From an uncultured Pelagibacteraceae bacterium (GTDB lineage: Bacteria > Pseudomonadota > Alphaproteobacteria > Pelagibacterales > Pelagibacteraceae), in contig CACLSF010000001.1 in assembly GCA_902609535.1 (NCBI GenBank), positions 58,582 through 122,581 of the forward strand: a stretch of DNA of 64,000 bases, in the 5' to 3' direction. This document shows positions 52,499 through 60,585 of this stretch, piece by piece. Every line of letters starts with the position of its first letter. Position 1 is the first letter of the stretch. The notes below the pieces were generated by a model that was not told the origin of the DNA, made no database searches, and saw only the letters and a list, made by a program, of their open reading frames with translations. The position numbers were made by a program, and so were the translations under genes.

Positions 52499-53608
52499 TT
52501 AACAACCTTTAAATGATTTTGACATATTCTTAATCAGATCAAAATATAAATTTTTTCCTGGATTAAGAGTTGCTCCTAGTGGATCAACAATACCTGTTTT
52601 AATATTTGTATCTTTTGCAACTACTTTAATAATATCAGGATTAAATTGAGGCTCAGAAAATACACAAGCTACTTTGTCATGCTCAATGACTTCTCTAATT
52701 TCTGACAATTGTTCTGCGCCAGGTAATACGTCTGTGTTGACTGTAAAGGCACCAAGAATATTAACATTAAATCTTTTTTCAAAATATTGGTAAGCATCAT
52801 GAAATACAATAGAAGCAGTACTTTCATTTAATTCTGCAGTAACATCTTTTGTAAGTTTATCAATTTCTTTATAAGCTTTACTTAGATTAGCTCTGTAAGC
52901 AGTTTCATTTGATGGATCATTTTCAATTAAGTGTTTAGACATTTCAAATAAAATTACTTTTGCGTTAATTGGATCTAACCAAATGTGTGGATCAAACTCA
53001 CCGTGGTTATGACCCTCGTGTCCATCGTGATCATCATGTCCGTCCTTTTTCTTTGCATGACTATCGTGATCGTGGTCGTCATGGTCATCTTTTTTCTTAT
53101 GGCCGTGATCATCATGATCATCTTCTTTATGACCATCTTCTTTATGACCATCTTCTTTTTTTGCATGATCATCGTGGTCGTGGTCGTCATGATCGTCTTT
53201 TTTCTTATGCCCATGATCATCGTGATCCTCGTGATCATCAAAAATGTTTCTCTCTCTAAATTTTAATTTATTTAATCCTTTAACCTCTAATAATTCAATT
53301 TTTTCAGCTTTTTTAGCAATTGAACTTAATGGTTTTTCTAAAAAATTTTCTAAGTCCTCACCTACCCAAAAAACAATATCGGCATTTTGTAACATTTTTG
53401 CATGTGAAGGTTTTAATGCAAAACCATGTGGTGATGCATAACCATCAACTATTAAATCAGGTTTTGCTATTCCATCCATTAAGTAACTAGCTAATGAATG
53501 AATTGGTTTGATAGATGCAACAACTTTAATATCAGCATTTGCTGATGTAAAAAAAGTTAAAAATGATAGAATTGTAATGATTATTGAAGATTTTTTTAGA
53601 TTTTTCAT
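52499..53608 (-). CDS. znuA: Zinc ABC transporter substrate-binding protein ZnuA
   Basis: The periplasmic zinc-binding component of ZnuABC, 369 residues with a signal peptide (ends SANA, residue 25). Ligand histidines are in YASPHGFALKPS (His61), FDPHIWLDP (His208), and SIVFHDAYQYFEKRF, and the Glu/Asp region is CVFSEPQF. Residues 124-202 form an exceptionally long His/Asp loop that would gather zinc. The signal and binding core are normal. It is divergent from znuC, with two Zur-type palindromes between. Confidence 0.96.
   Translation of the reverse strand: MKNLKKSSIIITILSFLTFFTSANADIKVVASIKPIHSLASYLMDGIAKPDLIVDGYASPHGFALKPSHAKMLQNADIVFWVGEDLENFLEKPLSSIAKKAEKIELLEVKGLNKLKFRERNIFDDHEDHDDHGHKKKDDHDDHDHDDHAKKEDGHKEDGHKEDDHDDHGHKKKDDHDDHDHDSHAKKKDGHDDHDGHEGHNHGEFDPHIWLDPINAKVILFEMSKHLIENDPSNETAYRANLSKAYKEIDKLTKDVTAELNESTASIVFHDAYQYFEKRFNVNILGAFTVNTDVLPGAEQLSEIREVIEHDKVACVFSEPQFNPDIIKVVAKDTNIKTGIVDPLGATLNPGKNLYFDLIKNMSKSFKGC
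53003..53239 (-). repeat. His/Asp-rich coding repeat in znuA
   Basis: The znuA loop (residues about 124-202) is built of DDH, HDH and KKKDDH units. Two copies of HGHKKKDDHDDHDHD-SHAKK (His132 and His168 starts) are 36 residues apart, so roughly a 108-bp tandem duplication, with three short KEDGH units between them. The repeat is in frame and probably expanded by slippage. Confidence 0.85.
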
Positions 53609-53628
53609 ATTAATAGTTTATTGTTAAT

Positions 53629-53643
53629 TGTTATAATATAACA
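53629..53643. promoter_or_regulatory. Zur box 1
   Basis: TGTTATAATATAACA is a perfect palindrome around one central base and matches the core of the known Zur operator (GTTATAnTATAAC). It lies in the 73-base gap between znuA and znuC and contains a TATAAT that may be a -10 element. Confidence 0.85.
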
Positions 53644-53646
53644 TCA

Positions 53647-53661
53647 TGTAATAATATAACA
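53647..53661. promoter_or_regulatory. Zur box 2
   Basis: TGTAATAATATAACA differs from box 1 at a single position and starts 18 bases further on. Two dimer sites with this spacing are nearly two helical turns apart, so cooperative binding is plausible. It is nearest to the znuC start codon. Confidence 0.78.
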
Positions 53662-53681
53662 CTTTAAAGTCAAGGGAATAA

Positions 53682-54428
53682 ATGAACATAGAAAATAATA
53701 TATTAGTAAAATTAAATGAAGTTGGATTTCAGCAGAATAAAAAATGGCTTGTCAAAGGTGTTTCCTTGCAGGTTGAAAGAGGTAAAATTGTTACTTTAAT
53801 TGGTCCTAATGGATCAGGGAAAAGCACAACTGCTAAAATTGCTTTGGGTATCTATAAAAATATAGAAGGACAAGTTGAAAAATTTACAAATAATATTGGA
53901 TATGTTCCGCAAAAAATATCGATAGATTGGACACTCCCTTTGAGAGTGAAAGATTTTATGCTTTTAACTGATGTCCTCAAAGATGATGCATTAGATGAGG
54001 CCTTAACATTAACTGGGGTAAAACATCTTAAAGATAAAAATTTAGGTAATTTATCAGGTGGCGAATTTCAAAGAGTTTTGCTTGCAAGAGCAATATCAAA
54101 AAAACCAGAATTATTAGTCCTTGATGAGCCAGTTCAAGGAGTAGATTTTACTGGGGAAATTGCACTGTATGAATTAATTAAAAAAATCTCCGAAAAAATC
54201 AATTGTGGAATATTATTAATATCTCATGATTTACACACTGTCATGACTGCAACAGATCATGTTGTTTGTTTAAATGGACATGTCTGTTGTTCAGGTTCAC
54301 CAAAAGATGTAGCACGCAATAATGAATATAAAGCTTTATTTGGGGAACAGGCTTCTCAAACATTATCTGTTTATGAGCACAAACATGACCATGAACATTC
54401 AAATGACGGAGAAATAAAAAAAAATTAA
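53682..54428 (+). CDS. znuC: Zinc ABC transporter ATP-binding protein ZnuC
   Basis: The ATPase of the zinc importer, 248 residues. Walker A is LIGPNGSGKSTTAKIALG (about 39-56), the Q-loop region YVPQKISIDWTLPLRVKDFM is typical of ZnuC, the signature is LSGGEFQRVLLARAI, Walker B is LLVLDEPVQGVD and the switch LISHDLHTV. A C-terminal tail holds HKHDHEH, which could bind zinc. A short spacer of one base separates it from znuB. Confidence 0.96.
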   Translation: MNIENNILVKLNEVGFQQNKKWLVKGVSLQVERGKIVTLIGPNGSGKSTTAKIALGIYKNIEGQVEKFTNNIGYVPQKISIDWTLPLRVKDFMLLTDVLKDDALDEALTLTGVKHLKDKNLGNLSGGEFQRVLLARAISKKPELLVLDEPVQGVDFTGEIALYELIKKISEKINCGILLISHDLHTVMTATDHVVCLNGHVCCSGSPKDVARNNEYKALFGEQASQTLSVYEHKHDHEHSNDGEIKKN

Positions 54429-54429
54429 T

Positions 54430-55233
54430 ATGTTTGATGACTTTTTTATAAGAGCATTGGTTGCTGGTATTGGAATAGCGTTTGTTACTGGACCACTTGG
54501 ATGTTTTGTTGTTTGGAGAAGATTATCTTATTTTGGAGACACACTAGCTCACTCTGCTTTACTTGGAGTAACAATTGCTTATACACTTGAATTCAATATT
54601 GCAGTTTCAATATTTATTACCTCATCAATAATTGCACTTATTTTAGTTAAGCTTGAAAAAAAAACTAATTTGCCAGGTGACGCCCTATTAGGACTTTTAG
54701 CTCATTCATCTCTTGCGGTTGGATTAGTTGCTATTGGATTTTTAACATTTATTAGATTTGATATAATGGGATTGTTATTTGGTGATATTTTAGCAGTAAC
54801 TACTGATGATTTACTTACAATCTGGATCGGGGGTGCTTTAATTTTATTGGTTTTAAAATTAATCTGGAAACCATTATTTGCATCAACTGTAAATTATGAA
54901 TTGGCTGAGGCAGAAGGTTTAAATCCAGATAGAGCTAAAGCTATATTTACAATTTTAATGGCAGCAATAATTGCAATATCTATTAAAATGGTTGGCTTAT
55001 TGCTTATTACAGGAATGTTAATCATACCAACTGCTATGGCTAGAAACTTATCAGATAACCCACAAAAAATGGTTATATTTTCAATAATTGGCGGGTTACT
55101 GTCAGTATTTATTGGACTATTCTCCTCATTAGAATTTAATACTCCATCTGGTCCTTCTATCGTAGCTGCTGCACTAGTATTATTTATTTTTTCATTATTT
55201 AAAATTAAACAAACGATTCAATTGAAAAATTAA
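54430..55233 (+). CDS. znuB: Zinc ABC transporter permease ZnuB
   Basis: The membrane subunit, 267 residues, seven or eight helices. Motifs include GIAFVTGPLGCFVVWRRLSYFGDTLAHSALLGVTI (family signature), LLFGDILAVT, and NPDRAKAIFTILMAAIIAISIKMVGLLLITGMLIIPTAMARN, the coupling region. It is cotranscribed with znuC and followed by zur after 24 bases. Confidence 0.96.
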   Translation: MFDDFFIRALVAGIGIAFVTGPLGCFVVWRRLSYFGDTLAHSALLGVTIAYTLEFNIAVSIFITSSIIALILVKLEKKTNLPGDALLGLLAHSSLAVGLVAIGFLTFIRFDIMGLLFGDILAVTTDDLLTIWIGGALILLVLKLIWKPLFASTVNYELAEAEGLNPDRAKAIFTILMAAIIAISIKMVGLLLITGMLIIPTAMARNLSDNPQKMVIFSIIGGLLSVFIGLFSSLEFNTPSGPSIVAAALVLFIFSLFKIKQTIQLKN

Positions 55234-55257
55234 TGAAGTATTATAAAAAATAATAAT

Positions 55258-55650
55258 ATGCAAAAACAAGAAACATTATCTAAAAACCAAAAAATAATAT
55301 TAGATTTAATAGAAAAATCTGATCAACCATTAAAAGCATATTCAATTTTATTTGATGTTAAAAAAAAAGGTATTAATGCTCCTTTGCAAGTTTATAGAGC
55401 TCTGGATAAATTAGTGGAGATTGGAAAGATACATAAAATAGAAAGTAGAAACGCTTTCATCGCTTGTAAAAATTCAAAATGTCAAATTGCTAAAGCTACT
55501 GTTTTTTCAATTTGTGAAAGTTGTGAAGATGTGACTGAAATTCATGATCATAAATTATCAGAACACTTAAGAGATTTTAAAGATAACAAAGGAATGAAAT
55601 ACAACAAATACAATTTGGAGTTTTTTGGCCTGTGCAAGAAATGTATATAA
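55258..55650 (+). CDS. zur: Zinc uptake regulator Zur (Fur family)
   Basis: A 130-residue Fur-family repressor. The winged-helix part runs LSKNQKIILDLIEKSDQPLKAYSILFDVKKKGINAPLQVYRALDKLVEIGKIHKIESRNAFIAC. The C-terminal structural zinc site has CESC and CKKC. The usual His-containing regulatory segment reads CKNSKC with no HxH, so the sensing site may be altered. Its place at the end of znuC-znuB and the two Zur boxes upstream make Zur far more likely than Fur. It is autoregulated if the operon is. Confidence 0.9.
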   Translation: MQKQETLSKNQKIILDLIEKSDQPLKAYSILFDVKKKGINAPLQVYRALDKLVEIGKIHKIESRNAFIACKNSKCQIAKATVFSICESCEDVTEIHDHKLSEHLRDFKDNKGMKYNKYNLEFFGLCKKCI

Positions 55651-55654
55651 ATAA

Positions 55655-56194
55655 ATGAAAATAAACAAAGGTGACACATTAGGAGAAATTTCATTACCAA
55701 AACCTGATGGTTCAATATTTAATTTGTCTGATACAAAGGGCAAAAAAGTACTACTTACTTTTTACCGTATAGCTGGATGTAGCTTTTGTAATTTAAGATT
55801 GAATGAATTGAATAAAAGATTTAGTGAATTTGGAAATAATTTTACACATGTTGGAATTTTTCATTCCCCAGTTGATAATTTAAAATCTTATATGGATAAA
55901 CATGGTGAATTACCTTTTACAGTTTTAGCTGATGAAAATTTTGAATATTTTAAAAAATATGAAATTGAAAGATCTATGGTAAAAACATTGAATGCAATGT
56001 TATTTAAACCTCACAAAATCATTCCAGCAATGATGAAGGGATATATTCCAACAAAGATTAAAGGTCATTTGGATATTGCTGTAACTGATGTTTTGATTAA
56101 CGAGCAAGGCGTTGTTGAAGAAGTATATTATGCTCAAAAAGATATAGCAGATCATTTTGAATTTGAAAAAATTAAACAGTTTGCACTCAATTAA
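55655..56194 (+). CDS. Peroxiredoxin-like (AhpC/TSA-type) protein
   Basis: A 179-residue thioredoxin-fold protein. FNLSDTKGKKVLLTFYRIAGCSFCNLRLNELNKRF carries the active-site CSFC in a position like AhpC/PRX-like2 proteins. There is no signal peptide. The remaining part, VAVTDVLINEQGVVEEVYYAQKDIADHF, is typical of the resistance/AhpC-like group. It probably reduces peroxide or a disulfide. It follows zur by four bases, so it may respond to zinc status. Confidence 0.8.
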   Translation: MKINKGDTLGEISLPKPDGSIFNLSDTKGKKVLLTFYRIAGCSFCNLRLNELNKRFSEFGNNFTHVGIFHSPVDNLKSYMDKHGELPFTVLADENFEYFKKYEIERSMVKTLNAMLFKPHKIIPAMMKGYIPTKIKGHLDIAVTDVLINEQGVVEEVYYAQKDIADHFEFEKIKQFALN

Positions 56195-56200
56195 ATAATA

Positions 56201-56794
56201 ATGAAAATTGAATATTATTTTAGTGTTATATCTACATTTGCCTATCTAGGTTCAGATAGATTTACAAAAATAGTAAGTAAATATAATTTAGAGGTTATAG
56301 AAAAACCACTTGATTTGGTTGGTGAAATTTTTCCAAACACAGGGGGATTGCCAGTTCCTAAAAGACATCCTGCTAGACAAAAATATAGACTTGTAGAGCT
56401 GGAGAGAATTTCAAATAAACTAGGTTTACCAATTAATAAACAACCAAAGTTTTTTCCACCTAAAGACCCACACTTACCCGCAAAATTTGTAATAGCTTCA
56501 AATAAAATGGGAAATAAACTTCACTTTGGAAATGAATGTTTAAAATATTTATGGTCTATGGATAAAGATATTTCCGATCACAATACACTTCAGGAAATTT
56601 GTGAAAAATTAAATTTAAACTTTGAAGAGATGATGAAGTTAGCTTTAACTGATGATGTAAACTTGGAGTATCAAAAGAATTCAAAAGATGCGGTTGATAA
56701 CGGTGTATTTGGCTCTCCTTCTTACGTATTAGATAATGAGATTTTTTGGGGTCAAGATAGACTAGATTATCTTGAAGATGCATTAAATAAATAA
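56201..56794 (+). CDS. DsbA-family / 2-hydroxychromene-2-carboxylate isomerase-like protein
   Basis: A 197-residue thioredoxin-like protein with the DsbA fold, kappa-GST/HCCA isomerase branch. It begins IEYYFSVISTFAYLGSDRF, the family start (YFS..SPyaYL), and ends GVFGSPSYVLDNEIFWGQDRLDYLEDAL, the signature (GVFGvPtfv.dge.fwGqDRl). The typical active-site Ser is probably Ser8 or Ser10; no CxxC is seen. A role in glutathione-linked degradation is likely but the substrate is unknown. Confidence 0.87.
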   Translation: MKIEYYFSVISTFAYLGSDRFTKIVSKYNLEVIEKPLDLVGEIFPNTGGLPVPKRHPARQKYRLVELERISNKLGLPINKQPKFFPPKDPHLPAKFVIASNKMGNKLHFGNECLKYLWSMDKDISDHNTLQEICEKLNLNFEEMMKLALTDDVNLEYQKNSKDAVDNGVFGSPSYVLDNEIFWGQDRLDYLEDALNK

Positions 56795-56859
56795 GTAAAT
56801 ATTAATTAATTTCATAAATCCTTAACAAAACTGATGTAAACTAAAATCAAGGAGTGATT

Positions 56860-57081
56860 ATGTTTATAAAAAAATATCTAAAATGGATAAGTACATTTTT
56901 AGTGTTAACTGGAATTTTACTTACTAATCTTAATATCTACCCTATTAATATTTATTTTCATGGACTGGGTGTTGTGGGGTGGACTGTAGCTGGATTTATT
57001 TCAAAAGATAAGGCAATCTTAACAAATTTTGGATTACAAATACCTCTTTTTGTAATTGGAATTTATAAAGTGATATTCTAA
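56860..57081 (+). CDS. Small two-helix membrane protein, unknown (DUF6552-like)
   Basis: A 73-residue protein with three hydrophobic segments (residues 6-25, 30-48, 55-72). The ATG at 56860 has AAGGAG five bases upstream; an in-frame GTG at 56854 overlaps that site and is rejected. HGLGVVGWTVAGFISKDKAI is a motif I have seen in small uncharacterised alphaproteobacterial membrane proteins. Its stop overlaps the arsC start (TAATG). Function unknown, but coupling to arsC suggests cotranslation. Confidence 0.65.
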   Translation: MFIKKYLKWISTFLVLTGILLTNLNIYPINIYFHGLGVVGWTVAGFISKDKAILTNFGLQIPLFVIGIYKVIF

Positions 57082-57515
57082 TGAAAAGAGTTTTATTTGT
57101 CTGCACAGGTAATTCAGCTAGAAGCATTATAGCTGAGAGCATAATTAATAACTTATATTATGATAAATTTATTGGTTATAGTGCAGGTAGTAATCCTTCA
57201 GGACAAATTAATCCAATTATAGAAAAATTTTTAAAAGAGAAGAAATTTGATTTATCAAATTACAGTTCAAAAAATTTTGATACTTTTATTAACTCAGATA
57301 TTAAATTAGATTATGTAATTACAGTGTGTAACAATGCTAACAATGAAGTGTGTCCTATTTGGCCTGATAAAAATCAAATTATTCATTGGGATATTGAAGA
57401 TCCAGTAAAAAAATTTAATGTAGATAATGATGCAACAAATCAAAAAAAAGTATTTAATGATACATATCAAACAATATTTAAGAAAATAGAAAATTGGATT
57501 AACAATGAAATATAG
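57081..57515 (+). CDS. arsC: Arsenate reductase / low-molecular-weight phosphatase-like
   Basis: A 144-residue protein of the LMW-PTP fold as in thioredoxin-dependent ArsC. The P-loop VLFVCTGNSARSIIAES has Cys8 and Arg14 (Cx5R). YVITVCNNANNEVCPIWP supplies the further cysteines of the disulfide cascade. HWDIEDP is the conserved acid motif. It would reduce arsenate to arsenite, which the channel gene downstream could release. It overlaps the aquaporin gene by 11 bases. Confidence 0.88.
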   Translation: MKRVLFVCTGNSARSIIAESIINNLYYDKFIGYSAGSNPSGQINPIIEKFLKEKKFDLSNYSSKNFDTFINSDIKLDYVITVCNNANNEVCPIWPDKNQIIHWDIEDPVKKFNVDNDATNQKKVFNDTYQTIFKKIENWINNEI

Positions 57516-58155
57516 TAAGTTTTTTCTTGGAGAATTTATTGGTAGTTGTTTCCTTGTAATGATTATTGTTGGCTCAGGAATAATGGCTGAAAATCTTACA
57601 GATGATACGGGTATTATGCTTTTAGCCAATACGATAGCAACTGGCGCAGGACTTTTTGTGCTAATAACTGTTTTTAGTGATGTTTCAGGAGCACATTTTA
57701 ATCCATTTGTAAGTCTAGCAATGTTTCTTACAAAAAAATTAAAAGGAAATTTATTACCTACATATATATCTGCACAAATTTTAGGTTGTTTGTTAGGTGT
57801 AGCACTCGCCAATTTCTTTTTTGAACATCAAATTTTTGAATTATCAACAAAATCAAGAGATGGAATAAATATATTTACATCTGAAATTGTAGCAACATTA
57901 GGATTAATTCTCATAATTTTTGGATCTTTAAAGAAAGGAAGTGTGGTAGTGGCCTCATGTGTAGCTTTTTATATCACTGCTGGTTATTGGTTTACGTCAT
58001 CAACATCTTTTGCAAACCCTGCAGTAGCAATAGCAAGGACTTTTACAGAGTCTTTCACAGGTATCAATTATCTTAATACTCCTACCTATATAATTGCAGA
58101 ATTAATTGGTGCATTAGTTGCTGTATTATTAATAAAAAAATTACTTTTAAAGTAG
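57505..58155 (+). CDS. Aquaglyceroporin-family channel (AqpS-like)
   Basis: A 216-residue MIP-family channel with six helices. The first pore motif is SGAHFNPFVSLAM (NPF in place of NPA) and the second SFANPAVAIARTF is intact (NPA). The selectivity Arg follows the second. In rhizobia AqpS in an ars operon exports arsenite made by ArsC, and the same pairing here supports that role. Substituting Ala by Phe in the first motif is unusual and would narrow or alter the pore. Confidence 0.87.
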   Translation: MKYSKFFLGEFIGSCFLVMIIVGSGIMAENLTDDTGIMLLANTIATGAGLFVLITVFSDVSGAHFNPFVSLAMFLTKKLKGNLLPTYISAQILGCLLGVALANFFFEHQIFELSTKSRDGINIFTSEIVATLGLILIIFGSLKKGSVVVASCVAFYITAGYWFTSSTSFANPAVAIARTFTESFTGINYLNTPTYIIAELIGALVAVLLIKKLLLK

Positions 58156-58392
58156 ACATAATATTTCAATAATGTATTCAGGATGAATCTACTCTCTTAA
58201 AAATATTTAGTTAAATTCTCTATATAGACAAAAACTTTAATTATTATAATAATCGATGAATCAACTCATCTCAAAAAATATAAATAAATTTACCTATAGA
58301 TTAATCCTCACTCACAGATTAAATCGACCTTAAGAATAAGAATCGTTCGAAATGGAAAACAATAAAGATAAATAAAAAATAGAAAAAATAAG
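58156..58392. other. Largest non-coding gap; no gene recognised
   Basis: A 237-base AT-rich stretch between the aquaporin and the PiT-like gene with no open frame of note. It holds an imperfect hairpin (GATGA at 58255, TCATC at 58265) and a repeated AGATTAA (58298, 58316). Neither meets a recognised RNA class. A promoter for the PiT-like gene must lie here but is not identifiable with confidence. Confidence 0.5.
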
Positions 58393-59358
58393 ATGGAAAT
58401 GACAACAATATATACGATTATAGGTTTTGCTTTAGCGGGATATTCAGTTATTGCAAATGACTCAATTCAAACGCTTGGAACATTTATAGCGTCAAAACAA
58501 AAATGGTTTAAATGGTATACGCTTGCTAGCGCTGCTTCATTTGTGATGATACTTGCAATCACATGGGGTTGGTACAGTAATGCTGGTGATATATCTTATG
58601 GAAGATTAACAAGAATACCTTTCCAAGAAATACAATGGTATCATGCTGTGGCTCCTGGAATACTTTTAATATTAACAAGAGTAGGAATACCAGTTTCAAC
58701 TACATTCTTGGTTTTATCAGCTTTTGCATCAACTGTAGTGCTTGAAAAAATGCTTATGAAAAGTGTTGTTGGATATGGCTTAGCAGCTGTTGCTGCATAC
58801 ATTTGTTGGATAGTAGTATCTAAATTTATCAATGAGAAATTTGATGAAGTTGAAGATAAATGGATAGCATTTTGGAGAAACTCTGTATGGGTAACTTCTG
58901 GTTGGTTATGGTGGGTTTGGTTATCTCACGACGTAGCTAATATAGCTGTATATCTTCCAAGACAATTAGATGTAACTTTATTATTGATTGTTCTGGCATA
59001 TTTTACTGCTCTACTTTTTTATATCTTCTACATAAACGGAGGATCAATTCAAAAAGTAGTTTTAGATAAAACTGGAACTAGGTATGCAAGATCAGCAACA
59101 ATAATTAATGTTATTTATGCTGCTGTACTTTACTACTTTAAAGAACTTAATGATTTGCCAATGTCAACTACATGGGTATTTGTTGGTTTGTTATGTGGTA
59201 GAGAACTTGCAATTTCTACAATGAATAAAGAATATAAGTTCAAATATGTCTTTCCTTTAATTGGAAAAGATTTCATTAAAATGATCTTTGGATTAAGTGT
59301 TTCTGTTGGAATTGTATTGGCAATTCACTACATCATTATTCCAAATAATTGGTTTTAA
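58393..59358 (+). CDS. Membrane protein resembling the PiT phosphate permease fold
   Basis: A 321-residue, eight- to nine-helix protein. Two halves show a repeat: YSVIANDSIQTLGTFI with VGIPVSTTFLVLSAF, and WLSHDVANIAVYLPRQL with DLPMSTTWVFVGLLCG. In PiT transporters the two halves carry GANDVANA-like and PVSTTH-like motifs, so it is a diverged relative. It is preceded by only a weak ribosome-binding site (TAAG) in its long leader. The ion it carries is unknown; phosphate or sulfate would be guesses. Confidence 0.65.
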   Translation: MEMTTIYTIIGFALAGYSVIANDSIQTLGTFIASKQKWFKWYTLASAASFVMILAITWGWYSNAGDISYGRLTRIPFQEIQWYHAVAPGILLILTRVGIPVSTTFLVLSAFASTVVLEKMLMKSVVGYGLAAVAAYICWIVVSKFINEKFDEVEDKWIAFWRNSVWVTSGWLWWVWLSHDVANIAVYLPRQLDVTLLLIVLAYFTALLFYIFYINGGSIQKVVLDKTGTRYARSATIINVIYAAVLYYFKELNDLPMSTTWVFVGLLCGRELAISTMNKEYKFKYVFPLIGKDFIKMIFGLSVSVGIVLAIHYIIIPNNWF

Positions 59359-59371
59359 ATAAATTTAATTG

Positions 59372-59398
59372 TGGTCGTGTTATTACTTAACACGGCCA
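59372..59398. terminator. Bidirectional hairpin between convergent genes
   Basis: TGGTCGTGTTA (59372-59382) pairs with TAACACGGCCA (59388-59398), 11 pairs including one G-U, with a five-base loop. It is the only strong GC-containing hairpin in the area and sits between convergent genes; the manC stop codon begins in its loop. No long T-run follows on either strand, so it may be Rho-independent only weakly. Confidence 0.45.
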
Positions 59399-60585
59399 TA
59401 AACATCTTGATATCTAACAATATCAGTTTCTTTAAGTATAGAACCTACTTGAGCTTCCATAATTTTTACCGGTTTTTTTCCAGGATTTTGTATTCTATGA
59501 ATTGCTCCTAATGGAATAAATATATGCTCATCAGGTTTTTTATTAATAATATTTTTATTTAAAGTTATTCGTGGATTACCTTTGGTAACTAACCAATGTT
59601 CTGCTCTGTGATGGTGTTTTTGAAGGCTTAATATACCTTTAGGTTTTACTGATAATTCTTTAATTAAAAACTCTTTTCCTTCAAATAAATTTAAATAACT
59701 CCCCCATGGTCTATAAAAAACATTCTTTATCTTAAAGTGTTTTCTTTTATTTTTATCATATATCTTAAGTATCTCTTTCCAACTACCAAGGTCAGACCAA
59801 GGAATGTCTAATTTAATAGCATTAATTTTATTTGTTTTTTCAAGTATTGCATAATCAAAAGATTTCTCGATTGATTTTTCAAAAGCTCTTTTATTTAAGT
59901 AATAAGTATTATTTTTATATTTGCCTTTTTTAATGGCCTTTACACAACTTTTGTAAGTTTTATTTTGATATTTTTTAAAGTTATTGATTATTGAGTCTTT
60001 TCTTAAATAAAACATACCCGAATTCCAATAACCTTTTTTCTTAATTACTTCTTTTGCTTTTGATAATTTTGGTTTTTCAATAAATTTTGTAACTTTATTT
60101 TTAGATTTAATTTTTTTAGTTAAAAAATATCCATATTCACTTGATGGGTTTGTAGGCTTTATTCCAAAAATAAATAGATTTTGGTTATCTAAATTTGATT
60201 TATTTTTTAAAAGGGATTTATTTAAAATATTAGACTTTTCAATTAAATGGTCTGCTGCAAAAAACATTAATGGTTGCTCTAATGGAATATCTTTTATTAA
60301 TGCGGACGCTAGTATTGCTGGTGCGGTATTTTTTTTAGCTGGCTCTAAAACTATTTTAAACTTTTTTATTTTACTTTTTGTTAAAGCTAATTTGACTTGT
60401 TTTAAGTATTTGAGATTTGTGCTAATTATTGGAAAATCAAAAATTGGTTTATTTATTCTCTCTAAAGTTTTTTGAATTAAACTCCATCCTCCAAAATCAA
60501 TGAATTGTTTTGCTTGATGTTTTTTTTTATCTGGCCAAAGTCTTGTTCCTGCGCCACCACAAAGTATTACAGGTCTAATTTTCAT
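59383..60585 (-). CDS. manC: Mannose-1-phosphate guanylyltransferase (cupin-fused)
   Basis: A 400-residue GDP-mannose pyrophosphorylase. The N-terminal domain has ILCGGAGTRLWPDKKKHQAKQF with the nucleotide signature, FFAADHLIE, and FIEKPKLSKAKEVIKKKGYWNSGMFY, and the C-terminal cupin has QKHHHRAEHWLVTKGNPRITL. Typical ManC with the cupin runs about 470, so the linker is short here. The product GDP-mannose feeds surface polysaccharide. It shares a base with ilvD; the link between the two is not obvious. Confidence 0.88.
   Translation of the reverse strand: MKIRPVILCGGAGTRLWPDKKKHQAKQFIDFGGWSLIQKTLERINKPIFDFPIISTNLKYLKQVKLALTKSKIKKFKIVLEPAKKNTAPAILASALIKDIPLEQPLMFFAADHLIEKSNILNKSLLKNKSNLDNQNLFIFGIKPTNPSSEYGYFLTKKIKSKNKVTKFIEKPKLSKAKEVIKKKGYWNSGMFYLRKDSIINNFKKYQNKTYKSCVKAIKKGKYKNNTYYLNKRAFEKSIEKSFDYAILEKTNKINAIKLDIPWSDLGSWKEILKIYDKNKRKHFKIKNVFYRPWGSYLNLFEGKEFLIKELSVKPKGILSLQKHHHRAEHWLVTKGNPRITLNKNIINKKPDEHIFIPLGAIHRIQNPGKKPVKIMEAQVGSILKETDIVRYQDVYGRVK

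Noticed and set aside
53003..53239. Repeats resembling a short CRISPR-like or satellite array
   Set aside because: The units are in frame, coding, contiguous without spacers, and belong to znuA.
52969..53266. Three overlapping open frames (both strands) of 88-96 residues opposite or within the znuA loop
   Set aside because: They are frame shadows of the His/Asp repeat; composition is only His/Arg or Met/Ile/Val runs and no start signals fit.
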